Origin: Prosthecobacter gellanilyticus
GTDB lineage: Bacteria; Verrucomicrobiota; Verrucomicrobiia; Verrucomicrobiales; Verrucomicrobiaceae
Direction: 5' to 3'
Assembly (NCBI RefSeq): GCF_007992435.1
Contig: NZ_BKAG01000050.1
Span: forward strand, 1-49,889
Length of the DNA: 49,889 nucleotides
Shown here piece after piece: positions 42,540-49,889 of this stretch (the first letter of the stretch is position 1; each line of letters opens with the position of its first letter). The notes under the pieces are model-generated. The model did no database searches and was not told the DNA's origin. It saw only the letters and a list, made by a program, of their open reading frames with translations. Position numbers and translations under genes: made by a program.

Positions 42540-43898
42540 ATGATCAAAGTCGGACTCGTCTCACTCGGCTGCGCCAAAAACCTCATCGACTCTGAAATCA
42601 TGGTCGGCCACCTCCAGCAGGCGGGCATGACCATGACTCCGGACGCTGAACTGGCGGACGTGCTCATCATCAACACCTGCTCGTTCATCGACATGGCGAA
42701 GAAGGAGAGCGTGGGCGCGATCCATGAAGCCGTGGATGCCCGTGAGGAGTCCAAGAAGCGCAAGAAGCAGAAGATCATCGTGGCCGGCTGCCTGTCCCAG
42801 CGCTTCCGCGAGGAGCTGCCGACCCTGATGCCAGATGTGGATGCCTTCATCGGCCTGGACCAGATCACCCAGGTGGCTCCAATCATTCAGGGCCTCATCG
42901 GCGTGAAGGATCATGAGCAGGAAAACCTGGTCACGAAAGGGCCGCAATACATCCCGGACTATGACACGCCGCGCTTCCGCCTGACGCCGAAGCACATGGC
43001 CTATGTGAAGATCGCTGAGGGCTGCAATCATCCCTGCTCCTTCTGCATCATCCCGCGCATCCGCGGACGTCACCGCAGCCGCACGCAGGAGAGCGTGGTG
43101 CGTGAGGTGGAGCAGCTTGTGAAGAGCGGTGTGAAGGAGATCAATCTCATCTCCCAGGACACGACCTACTTTGGCATGGACAAATGGGAAGGCGAGCGTC
43201 CGAAGCCGACCTCCGGCGTGGATAGCAGCAAGGGCGAGTCCCTGAGCACGCTCATCCGTGCGCTGAACAAGATCGAGGGCGATTTCTGGATCCGCCTGCT
43301 CTACACGCATCCCGCGCACTGGAGCGATGACCTCATCGCCGCCATGGCGGAGAGCACGAAGGTGGCGCGCTACATCGACATCCCGCTGCAGCACATCAGC
43401 GACAACATGCTGACCCTGATGCGTCGTGAGACCTCCGGCGGCTACATCCGCGATCTGCTGAAGCGCATTCGCAAAGGCATCCCAGGCATCGCCATCCGCA
43501 CCACCTTCATCGTCGGCTTCCCCGGTGAAACGGAAGCTGATTTCAATGAGCTGCTGCAGTTCATCGAAGACGAGAAATTCGAGCGCGCCGGCATCTTCAA
43601 TTACTCCCGCGAGGAAGGAACTCGTGCGGACAAGATGGAAGGTCACGTGCATCACATGACCCGCAAAGCCCGCTGGAATGAGGCCATGCGCGCCATCGAG
43701 CGCAATGTGCAGCATGTGAACCAGCGTCATGTCGGCAAGTCCATGCGAGTGCTCGTGGAAGAGCCCGGCATCGCCCGCAGTGAGATGGATGCCCCGGATA
43801 TCGACACCACCGTCTACGTCGACAAGAAGCTCCCTGTGGGCTCCTTCATCGACGTGACCATCAAGGAATGGCGTGGCTATGACCTCGTCGCAGGTTGA
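42540..43898 (+). CDS. rimO: ribosomal protein S12 methylthiotransferase RimO
   Basis: 452 residues, radical-SAM methylthiotransferase. N-terminal cluster-binding cysteines Cys11 (SLGCAKNLIDSE), Cys47 and Cys84 (VAGCLSQR); radical SAM CNHPCSFC (Cys162, 166, 169) followed by IIPRIRGRHRSR; C-terminal TRAM domain. It adds a methylthio group to the conserved aspartate of S12. The S-L-G-C-x-K-N-x-x-D-S-E start is characteristic of RimO rather than MiaB or MtaB. Confidence 0.94.
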   Translation: MIKVGLVSLGCAKNLIDSEIMVGHLQQAGMTMTPDAELADVLIINTCSFIDMAKKESVGAIHEAVDAREESKKRKKQKIIVAGCLSQRFREELPTLMPDVDAFIGLDQITQVAPIIQGLIGVKDHEQENLVTKGPQYIPDYDTPRFRLTPKHMAYVKIAEGCNHPCSFCIIPRIRGRHRSRTQESVVREVEQLVKSGVKEINLISQDTTYFGMDKWEGERPKPTSGVDSSKGESLSTLIRALNKIEGDFWIRLLYTHPAHWSDDLIAAMAESTKVARYIDIPLQHISDNMLTLMRRETSGGYIRDLLKRIRKGIPGIAIRTTFIVGFPGETEADFNELLQFIEDEKFERAGIFNYSREEGTRADKMEGHVHHMTRKARWNEAMRAIERNVQHVNQRHVGKSMRVLVEEPGIARSEMDAPDIDTTVYVDKKLPVGSFIDVTIKEWRGYDLVAG

Positions 43899-43936
43899 GG
43901 TTTCATCCCAGCCTTCACACCTCTCGCGGTCATTCC

Positions 43937-44001
43937 TTTCTCTTGCGGTGCTCTGCTTGGGAACGGGCAACGACATCCCCTGAAGGGCACCGCGAGAGAA
44001 A
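43937..44001. other. long stem-loop between rimO and hisD
   Basis: TTTCTCTTGCGGTGC (43937-43951) pairs with GCACCGCGAGAGAAA (43987-44001), 15 bp with one G-T pair, around a 35-base loop. A third copy of the arm, CTCTCGCGGT, is at 43921. No T run follows, so a simple terminator is doubtful; a repeat or RNA processing element is possible. Confidence 0.45.
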
Positions 44002-44099
44002 AGAATAAACGCTAGAGATCAGAGGCCCCCATCCCCTGCCCTCCCGCCATCATTCCTCGTTGACGCTTGGCCATCCCGCGCCACCCAAGAAAGACGACC

Positions 44100-45386
44100 A
44101 TGAAGATCCTCCGCCATACTGATGCCGACTGGAAGCAGACGCTGACCAACCTCGACCGCCGCGCCGAGGCCAGTGATGCCGTGCGCGAAGTCGTCTCCAG
44201 TGTGGTCAAGGCCGTGCGTGAGCGTGGTGATGCAGCCCTCATTGAATTCACCGCGAAGTTTGATGGCGCGACACTGACATCCGAGACTCTGCGCGTGAGC
44301 CAGGAAGAGATCGACGCCGCCTGGAACGCAGCGACTCCTGAGTTGCGCTCGGCCCTCGAAGCCTCCCACCGCAATGTGTTTGCATTCTCGCGCAAAAGCA
44401 TGCGCCAGGACTGGCATGGCACGAACGAGCAAGGCGCTGAAGTGGGCGAGGTCTATCACCCCTTTGAGCGAGTCGGCTGCTATGTCCCCGGAGGTACGGC
44501 ACCGCTCGTTTCCACCGCCATCATGACAGTCACGCTGGCCGCTGCGGCCGGTGTTCCGGAGATCGTCGTGTGCACGCCTTGCGGTCGTGATGGCAAGGTG
44601 AATCCAGGTCTGCTGGCCGCGCTGAAACTCGCTGGAGCCACGGAAGTCTACAAGGTCGGCGGAGCCCAGGCCATCGCCGCGCTCGCCTATGGCACGCAGA
44701 CCATCCAGCCTGTTGCAAAGATTGTTGGGCCAGGAAACAGCTATGTCGTGGAGGCGAAGAGGCAGTGCCTTGGCGCCGTGTCCATCGACCTGCTTCCAGG
44801 TCCGAGCGAGGTGCTCATTCTCGCGGACAAGAGCGGCGATCCACGCTTCATCGCGGCGGATATTTTGGCCCAGGCCGAGCACGGCAAGGACAGTCAGGCA
44901 GGCTTCATCACGGATGATGTCGCTTTGCTGGATGCCGTGGTGGCTGAGGTGGACAGACAGTGCCAGACCCTCACCCGTCAGGACCAGTTGAAGCCGGTTT
45001 TGGAAAAGGGCGTGTTCCTCATCCTCACCTCCACTTTGGAAGAAGGCGCACGCCTCGTGAATGCCTATGCGCCGGAGCACCTTTCGCTCATCACCGAGCG
45101 TGAAGGAGACATCCTGCCGCTGATCCGCACCGCGGGTGCCATCTTCCTGGGCAACCACTCCCCCGTGGCCGTGGGCGACTTCGTCGCCGGACCGAGCCAC
45201 ACCCTGCCCACCGGCGGTGCTGGCAAATCCTTCCCCGGTCTGACCGTGGACATGTTCCAGCGCCGGACCAGCATCATCCGCCTGAGCCGCGAAAGCTGCG
45301 CCAAGTCCGAACCCATCGTGCGGGCCTTTGCCGAAGTCGAAGGTCTCGATGCCCACGGCCGCTCCGTGAGCATCCGTGGCGAGTAA
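44100..45386 (+). CDS. hisD: histidinol dehydrogenase
   Basis: 428 residues from ATG 44100 (usual length about 430; an in-frame ATG at 44067 adds 11 codons without family support). Motifs: GCYVPGGTAPLVSTAIM, VKVGGAQAIAALAYGT-like, GPGNSYVVEAKR, DLLPGPSEVLILAD, and the catalytic Glu326-His327 in YAPEHLSL. It performs the last two NAD-dependent oxidations from histidinol to histidine. No other his gene is next to it, so the pathway is scattered. REP-type repeats begin at its stop codon. Confidence 0.95.
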   Translation: MKILRHTDADWKQTLTNLDRRAEASDAVREVVSSVVKAVRERGDAALIEFTAKFDGATLTSETLRVSQEEIDAAWNAATPELRSALEASHRNVFAFSRKSMRQDWHGTNEQGAEVGEVYHPFERVGCYVPGGTAPLVSTAIMTVTLAAAAGVPEIVVCTPCGRDGKVNPGLLAALKLAGATEVYKVGGAQAIAALAYGTQTIQPVAKIVGPGNSYVVEAKRQCLGAVSIDLLPGPSEVLILADKSGDPRFIAADILAQAEHGKDSQAGFITDDVALLDAVVAEVDRQCQTLTRQDQLKPVLEKGVFLILTSTLEEGARLVNAYAPEHLSLITEREGDILPLIRTAGAIFLGNHSPVAVGDFVAGPSHTLPTGGAGKSFPGLTVDMFQRRTSIIRLSRESCAKSEPIVRAFAEVEGLDAHGRSVSIRGE

Positions 45387-45647
45387 AGTGGGACCGGTTT
45401 GCAACCGGTCTCCTGGAACTACGGAGAGGCCGCGAGTTCACCTACCCGCCGGGAAGGCAAAGGTTCTGAGTGCTGGCGACCCAAACAGGTTGAAAACCTG
45501 TTCCACTTTGGTCGTGCGCAGGCCGCAAAGTGGGACCGGTTTGTAACCGGTCTCCTGGAACCACGAGGAGGCTCTGATATCTCCCACTCGTTGAGAAGGC
45601 AAAGGTGCGGTGTGCTTGCGCCCAGAACAGGTTAAAAACCTGTTCCA
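45385..45647. repeat. tandem REP-type doublets between hisD and glnA
   Basis: Two head-to-tail units of about 121 bp (45385-45506 and 45527-45647). Each begins AAAGTGGGACCGGTTTG and ends with AACAGGTT..AAACCTGTTCCA, which on the other strand reads GTGGAACAGGTTT: two palindromes with GTGG heads in opposite orientation. The middle shares GAAGGCAAAGGT between units. The first unit begins inside the hisD stop codon. Confidence 0.75.
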
Positions 45648-45702
45648 TTTTTGAGAGCGACTTCAGTTTTTTCGCCTGCTTGGCTGAAAAATCCCTTCCC
45701 GG

Positions 45703-45719
45703 CTGGCACGCACTATGCT
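45703..45719 (+). promoter_or_regulatory. sigma-54-type promoter of glnA
   Basis: CTGGCACGCACTATGCT: the -24 box CTGGCACG is perfect and the -12 box ATGCT differs from TTGCT by one base, with GG and GC separated by exactly 10 bases as required. It ends 78 bp before the glnA start. Sigma-54 control of glutamine synthetase is well known in other bacteria. Confidence 0.65.
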
Positions 45720-45796
45720 CTAAGGCAGAATCGCTATCGGCGGAAAGGATCACTCCCCCCCGTCAGGCACCCCAAATAAAGTCGAAAACCACAACC

Positions 45797-46810
45797 ATGG
45801 CCAAATACAAACTCGAATACATCTGGCTCGACGGCTATGAGCCCGTCCGCAACCTCCGCAGCAAGACCCAGCTCAAAGATTACGACAGCTTCCCGACGGT
45901 GGCTGATCTCCCAGACTGGGGCTTTGACGGCTCCTCCACGAAGCAGGCCCCCGGCGGCAGCTCCGATTGCGTGCTGAAGCCCGTGGCAGTGTATCCAGAC
46001 AGCACCCGCAAGAATGGCGCCCTCGTCATGTGCGAAGTTTACAATGCTGATGGCACCCCTCACGCCTCCAACGACCGCGCCACGATCCTTGACGATCCGG
46101 ACGCCTGGTTCGGTTTCGAGCAGGAATACTTCCTCTACCAGGACGGCCGCCCCCTCGGCTTCCCTGAGAACGGCTACCCAGCCCCCCAGGGTCCGTATTA
46201 CACCGGCGTCGGCTTCAAGAACGTCGGCGATATCGCCCGTCAGATCGTGGAAGAGCACCTTGACATCTGTCTCGACGCAGGCATCAACCACGAAGGCATC
46301 AACGCCGAAGTGGCCAAGGGCCAGTGGGAATTCCAGATCTTCGGCAAAGGCTCCAAGGTCGCTGCTGACCAGATCTGGGTCGCTCGCTACATCCTGAACC
46401 GTCTTTGCGAGAAGTACGGCATCGATGTCGAGTATCATTGCAAGCCTCTCGGCGCCACGGACTGGAACGGCTCCGGCATGCACGCCAACTTCTCCACCAA
46501 GCACCTTCGTGAAGTCGGCGGTGAAGCCTACTTCCTGGCCCTCATGGCCCAGTTCGAGAAGAACTGCATGGAACACATCGCCGTCTACGGTCCAGACAAC
46601 CACATGCGTCTGACCGGCCTTCACGAAACCCAGAGCATCGACAAGTTCTCCTGGGGCATCGCTGACCGTGGCGCGTCCATCCGCGTCCCGCACAGCTTCA
46701 AGAAGAACGGCTGGAAGGGCTACCTCGAAGACCGTCGTCCGAACAGCCAGGGCAATCCTTACCAGATCGCCTCCCGCATTCTGAAGACCATCTCGGAAGT
46801 CGCCAAGTAA
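45797..46810 (+). CDS. glnII: glutamine synthetase, eukaryote-like type II
   Basis: 337 residues from ATG 45797 (upstream codons read through REP sequence). Forms glutamine from glutamate, ammonia and ATP. Beta-grasp N-terminus EYIWLDGYEPVRNLRSKT; WFGFEQEYFL (104-113) with metal-binding Glu108 and Glu110; GATDWNGSGMHANFSTKHLR; RGASIRVP; GYLEDRRPNSQGNPY. Length and motifs are those of GSII (eukaryotes, Rhizobium, Streptomyces), not the 470-residue GSI; GSII is not controlled by adenylylation. A sigma-54-type promoter precedes it and a terminator follows, so it is a single-gene unit. Confidence 0.93.
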   Translation: MAKYKLEYIWLDGYEPVRNLRSKTQLKDYDSFPTVADLPDWGFDGSSTKQAPGGSSDCVLKPVAVYPDSTRKNGALVMCEVYNADGTPHASNDRATILDDPDAWFGFEQEYFLYQDGRPLGFPENGYPAPQGPYYTGVGFKNVGDIARQIVEEHLDICLDAGINHEGINAEVAKGQWEFQIFGKGSKVAADQIWVARYILNRLCEKYGIDVEYHCKPLGATDWNGSGMHANFSTKHLREVGGEAYFLALMAQFEKNCMEHIAVYGPDNHMRLTGLHETQSIDKFSWGIADRGASIRVPHSFKKNGWKGYLEDRRPNSQGNPYQIASRILKTISEVAK

Positions 46811-46848
46811 TCTCTGCGGGCCAAGCTCTCTCGGCCAGCACTCCCCTC

Positions 46849-46883
46849 AAGCGCCGTCTGGAAACAGACGGCGCTTCTTTTTT
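46849..46883 (+). terminator. rho-independent terminator of glnA
   Basis: 12-bp perfect stem AAGCGCCGTCTG / CAGACGGCGCTT with a GAAA tetraloop, followed by CTTTTTT; 39 bp past the stop. Confidence 0.92.
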
Positions 46884-46927
46884 GCATCGGCACTCAAAAA
46901 GGAAGGTCGTTTTGAGCCAGCAAGCCC

Positions 46928-46987
46928 GGTGGCAAAGTTTTGAGAACCAGTCTGCATGAGAACTGCTCCAAAAGCAGGCTTGCCACC
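46928..46987. other. hairpin in the purH leader
   Basis: GGTGGCAA (46928-46935) and TTGCCACC (46980-46987) close a 60-base imperfect stem-loop with an inner CAGT/ACTG pairing, 51 bp before purH. It resembles a REP-like palindrome more than a purine riboswitch, whose conserved core was not found. Confidence 0.35.
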
Positions 46988-47038
46988 CTGGAGTTTCCCC
47001 CTTTACTCCGGCCCCTCCCGAATCCTCTCCTTCCCCCA

Positions 47039-48577
47039 ATGCCCATCGCACGCGCCCTCCTTTCCGTTTCCGACAAATCCGGCCTTCTCGACTTCGCCAA
47101 AGGCCTCGCCGAACTCGGCGTGGAGCTGCTTTCCACCGGTGGCACCGCGAAGCATCTGAAGGACGCCGGCCTGAAGGTCACCGACGTGTCCGAATACACC
47201 GGCTTCCCCGAGATGTTTGATGGCCGTGTGAAGACCCTGCACCCAAAAGTCCATGGCGGCCTCCTGCAGCGCCGTGACAATGACGAGGACAAGCGCAATG
47301 CCTCGAAGCACAGCATCCCCTGCATCGATCTCGTGATCGTGAACCTCTACCCCTTCGAGCAGACCGTGGCGAAGAAGGACGTGACCTTGGAAGAGGCCAT
47401 CGAGAACATCGACATCGGCGGCCCTTCCATGCTGCGCAGTGCCTCCAAGAACCATCGCTGGGTCACCGTGATCTGCGATCCTTCTGACTACGGCAAGGTG
47501 CTGGCCGAGATGAAGGAAAATAATGGTGACACCACCCTCGCCACACGTGAGCGTCTGGCCTGCAAGGTCTTCCAGCGCACCTCCTCCTATGATGCAGCCA
47601 TCGCCAGCTTCCTGAACAAGGAGCAGGTCACCCAGAAAACCTTCTCCGTCAGCCTGCCGCTGCACAGCGAGCTCCGCTACGGCGATAACCCGCACCAGAG
47701 GACTGCTCTTTACGGCAACTTCGGCGACTATTTCACCCAGCTTCACGGCAAGGACCTGAGCTACACGAACGTGCTCGACATCCAGGCCGCCGCCGGCCTC
47801 ATCCATGAGTTCCGCCGCCCCACCGTGGCCATCCTGAAGCACACCAATCCATGCGGCGTCGGCTGTGCTGAGGAAGACCTTCGCGAAGCCTGGACCAAGG
47901 CCTTTGAAACCGACAAGCAAGCTCCCTTTGGCGGCGTGATCGTGATCAACCGCAGCATGCCCCTGGGCCTCGCCAAGATCATCTCCGAGATCTTCACGGA
48001 CGTGATCATCGCCCCGGACTTCGATGCTGATGCACGCGCCCTGCTTCAGAAGAAAAAGAACCTGCGCCTGATCCAGATGCTGCCCGGCGTGACCGAGGCA
48101 CTCAGCCAGCCGATCATCCGCTCCGCTCCTGGCGGCCTCATGGTCATGGACAGCGATCCACGTGCCCTGGGTCTCGAAGACCTCGAGAGCAAAGTGAAGA
48201 CCAAGCGCCCGCCAACCCGCGAGGAGATCGAGGCCATGCGCTTCGCCTGGCGCGTGGTGAAGCACGTGAAGTCGAACGCCATCGTGTTTGCCTCCCATGA
48301 CCGCACCCTCGGCATCGGGGCCGGCCAGATGAGCCGCGTGGACAGCTGCCGCATCGCCGTCTGGAAGGCCAAGGAAGCCGGTCTGTCCCTCGCAGGCAGT
48401 GTCGTGGCCTCAGACGCCATGTTCCCCTTCGCCGACGGCCTGATCGCCTGTGCTGAAGCCGGTGCCACCGCCGCCATCCAGCCTGGTGGCAGCATGCGTG
48501 ATGAGGAAGTCATCACCGCCGCTGACGAGCGCAAGATGGCCATGATCTTCACCGGTCACCGCCACTTCCTGCATTGA
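47039..48577 (+). CDS. purH: bifunctional AICAR transformylase/IMP cyclohydrolase
   Basis: 512 residues from ATG 47039. The N-terminal IMP cyclohydrolase domain (about 1-195) has ALLSVSDKSGLLDFAKGL, STGGTAKHLKDAG, GRVKTLHPKVHGG and DIGGPSMLRSASKN; the AICAR transformylase domain follows with LRYGDNPHQRTALYG, LKHTNPCGVG, SNAIVFASHDRTLGIGAGQMSRVDS and AAIQPGGSMRDEEVI. It performs the last two steps to IMP. Length is normal. The upstream open frame is not part of the protein. Confidence 0.96.
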   Translation: MPIARALLSVSDKSGLLDFAKGLAELGVELLSTGGTAKHLKDAGLKVTDVSEYTGFPEMFDGRVKTLHPKVHGGLLQRRDNDEDKRNASKHSIPCIDLVIVNLYPFEQTVAKKDVTLEEAIENIDIGGPSMLRSASKNHRWVTVICDPSDYGKVLAEMKENNGDTTLATRERLACKVFQRTSSYDAAIASFLNKEQVTQKTFSVSLPLHSELRYGDNPHQRTALYGNFGDYFTQLHGKDLSYTNVLDIQAAAGLIHEFRRPTVAILKHTNPCGVGCAEEDLREAWTKAFETDKQAPFGGVIVINRSMPLGLAKIISEIFTDVIIAPDFDADARALLQKKKNLRLIQMLPGVTEALSQPIIRSAPGGLMVMDSDPRALGLEDLESKVKTKRPPTREEIEAMRFAWRVVKHVKSNAIVFASHDRTLGIGAGQMSRVDSCRIAVWKAKEAGLSLAGSVVASDAMFPFADGLIACAEAGATAAIQPGGSMRDEEVITAADERKMAMIFTGHRHFLH

Positions 48578-48603
48578 TTCACTGTGTGGGCTCGGGGCAT
48601 TTC

Positions 48604-48705
48604 GTTACCACTGATCTTCACGGTTGGTCACGAATGTCCCTGAAGCCCCGCGCGCCTATTCTTGGTTTGGAAAGTTAGTGCACATTAGTGTCCATTAGTG
48701 GTTAA
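48604..48705. repeat. inverted pair of triple decamer repeats, second type
   Basis: The right half is three 10-bp units, TTAGTGCACA / TTAGTGTCCA / TTAGTGGTTA (about 48675-48704). The left half (48604-48639), read on the other strand, is ATTCGTGACC / AACCGTGAAG / ATCAGTGGT. Same layout as the element at 1118-1202, between purH and plsX. Confidence 0.55.
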
Positions 48706-48734
48706 AGCTGTTCCCGGTTTCCTTTAGATCCAGC

Positions 48735-49772
48735 ATGAAAATCGCACTCGACGTCATGGGCGGCGACTTCGCCCCGCAGAACCCCATGGGGGGCGTGAAG
48801 CTCGCCCTCGAGGAACTGCGCCAGATTGACAAGATCTATCTGGTCGGCCAGCCCGAGGCCATCGAGCGCGAAATGCGCGCCCAAGGCATCCCCATGAGTG
48901 ACCGCCTGGAGATCGTCTCCGCGATGCAGATCGTGGACATGAGCGACAGCGGCCTGGATGCCGTCCGCAAAAAGAAGGACAGCTCCATCACCCGCGCCGT
49001 GGACCTGGTGAAGGAAGGCAAGGCAGATGCCGTGGTCAGCGCCGGCCATACTGGCGCGGCCGTCACGGCCAGCCTCATCAAGCTGCGCACGCTTCCGCAC
49101 ATCGAGCGCCCGGCCATCGCCGCCATCATGCCCAGCATGACCATGCCTTGGGTGCTGATTGATGCTGGAGCGAATCCTGACAGCCTTCCTGAACATCTGG
49201 TGCAGAATGCCATCATGGGTTCAGCTTATGCGAAGCATGTCCTCGGTCGCGACAACCCGAAAGTCGGCCTCATGTCCAACGGCACGGAGGAGGAGAAAGG
49301 CAACGCCCTCTGCAAGGAAACCGGCAAGCTGCTGAAGAAGACCCCGGGCCTCAACTTTGTCGGCAACGTCGAAGGCCATGACCTCTGGGAGACTCCTCCA
49401 GATGTGGTGGTTTGCGATGGCTTCACCGGCAACATCATCCTCAAGACCTCCGAGGCGCTCGCCCACGCCATGTTTGCCATGATCAAGGAGGGCATCATGA
49501 GCACGACCCGCACGAAGATCGGCGGCATGCTGGCCAAGCCTGCCTTCAAAGCCATCCACAAGAAGACTAGCGCGGATGAAGCGGGCGGCATGCCCCTCCT
49601 GGGCCTGAACGGCATCACCATCATCTCCCATGGCAGCGCCAGCGCCTATGCCATGAAGAATGCGCTAAGGATGGCCTGCGAGACCATCAGGCACAGCCTC
49701 AATCCACACATCGAGGCAGCCATCGGCGTCCATTTGGATAACAACGCATCCGCAGGCGAAGAAGAAGGCTAA
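48735..49772 (+). CDS. plsX: phosphate acyltransferase PlsX
   Basis: 345 residues. Starts with the family signature KIALDVMGGDFAPQNPM; later AGHTGAAVTASLIKLRT, MPSMTMPWVLIDAGANPD, VGLMSNGTEEEKGNAL and DVVVCDGFTGNIILKTSEA. PlsX converts acyl-ACP to acyl-phosphate, the donor for phosphatidic acid synthesis with PlsY. In many bacteria rpmF precedes and fabH/fabD/fabG follow; rpmF is absent here and the next 117 bp hold only a repeat. Confidence 0.96.
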   Translation: MKIALDVMGGDFAPQNPMGGVKLALEELRQIDKIYLVGQPEAIEREMRAQGIPMSDRLEIVSAMQIVDMSDSGLDAVRKKKDSSITRAVDLVKEGKADAVVSAGHTGAAVTASLIKLRTLPHIERPAIAAIMPSMTMPWVLIDAGANPDSLPEHLVQNAIMGSAYAKHVLGRDNPKVGLMSNGTEEEKGNALCKETGKLLKKTPGLNFVGNVEGHDLWETPPDVVVCDGFTGNIILKTSEALAHAMFAMIKEGIMSTTRTKIGGMLAKPAFKAIHKKTSADEAGGMPLLGLNGITIISHGSASAYAMKNALRMACETIRHSLNPHIEAAIGVHLDNNASAGEEEG

Positions 49773-49782
49773 AGACGGCGCA

Positions 49783-49842
49783 AGCGAAGTCGCGGTAGCG
49801 TCGTGGAGTGCGGTGGGAAGCGCTTAAGCGCGACACCGCTGT
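49783..49842 (+). repeat. variable-hairpin dispersed repeat, copy C
   Basis: Constant core AGCGAAGTCGCGGTAGCGTC... (49783-49816) as in copies A and B, then a different palindrome containing GCGCTTAAGCGC and flanks GCGGTG/CACCGC. It starts 11 bp after the plsX stop, where it could end transcription. Confidence 0.7.
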
Positions 49843-49889
49843 ATGCGAATAGAACGTCTTCGCAATAGGAGAGCACTGCTTGCGCACGG

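Noticed and set aside
45399..45635. 78-codon frame between hisD and glnII
   Set aside because: Entirely composed of REP-type repeats; repeated peptide motifs reflect DNA repetition.
46811..47038. Purine riboswitch upstream of purH
   Set aside because: A hairpin is there but the conserved purine-riboswitch core and loop bases were not found.
1..49889. Over-representation of GTTAGG/CCTAAC, including TTTGTTAGG four times
   Set aside because: A rough count (about 18 hexamers) is near what base composition predicts; the 9-mer excess rests on four cases and would need a genome-wide count.
1..49889. tRNA, rRNA or CRISPR loci
   Set aside because: Intergenic regions were scanned by eye; no cloverleaf with CCA-proximal motifs, rRNA blocks or regular direct-repeat/spacer arrays were found. 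The ATCCGA arrays have irregular distances and are not CRISPR.

Overview
The window looks like chromosomal DNA of a member of the Verrucomicrobiota, probably the Verrucomicrobiaceae (Prosthecobacter/Verrucomicrobium relatives). The grounds are gene content: a planctomycete-type cytochrome protein of the PSCyt1/DUF1549/DUF1553 kind, a DUF1501 protein, a 1502-residue DUF1080-dehydrogenase-LamG-cytochrome fusion, an ECF sigma factor paired with a TPR-like Ser/Thr kinase, a Tgt enzyme with a methyltransferase-like tail, and an eukaryote-type (GSII) glutamine synthetase. The genus is inference; no rRNA gene is present to fix it.

Layout. 0-3.3 kb: fabG, a glycine-rich RRM protein with its own terminator, and menE. 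3.3-4.0 kb: a dispersed repeat block. 4.1-7.2 kb: a secreted Ig-fold protein converging on a DUF1501 protein. 7.4-11.3 kb: a complete tolQ-tolR-tolA-tolB-pal envelope operon (minus strand). 11.5-15.9 kb: sdhCAB for succinate:quinone oxidoreductase, interrupted between sdhA and sdhB by a two-gene module (95-residue protein plus DUF6036-type nucleotidyltransferase). 16-20.4 kb: mutL, divergent iscA-like gene, a membrane-anchored unknown, and efp. 20.5-27.5 kb: SMP-30 family protein, membrane unknown, small ANL adenylating enzyme, and a DUF1549/DUF1553 protein. 27.6-28.0 kb: an inverted second copy of the repeat block. 28.1-31.5 kb: ECF sigma factor and kinase. 31.6-34.9 kb: tgt fusion and a long adenylate-kinase-like protein. 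35-40.3 kb: a REP-associated (RAYT) transposase between its REP sequences, then the giant fusion protein. 40.4-41.4 kb: two small unknowns in poorly coding DNA. 41.8-49.8 kb (plus strand): GNAT, rimO, hisD, glnA (with a sigma-54-type promoter), purH, plsX.

The core genes are ordinary housekeeping. The unusual part is the density and variety of small palindromic repeats: REP doublets with GTAG heads, three of them translated in the same frame inside one gene; a 27-bp repeat made of three ATCCGA-type units exactly 10 bp apart, seen seven times in two distant blocks; a three-copy repeat with a constant flank and a variable hairpin; inverted pairs of triple decamers; and a GGAGAC-type element translated inside the DUF1553 protein. 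The best candidates for something new are the in-frame REP doublets, the 10-bp-phased repeat blocks, and the nucleotidyltransferase pair embedded in the sdh operon. No tRNA, rRNA, CRISPR array, integrase or complete insertion sequence other than the RAYT was recognised.
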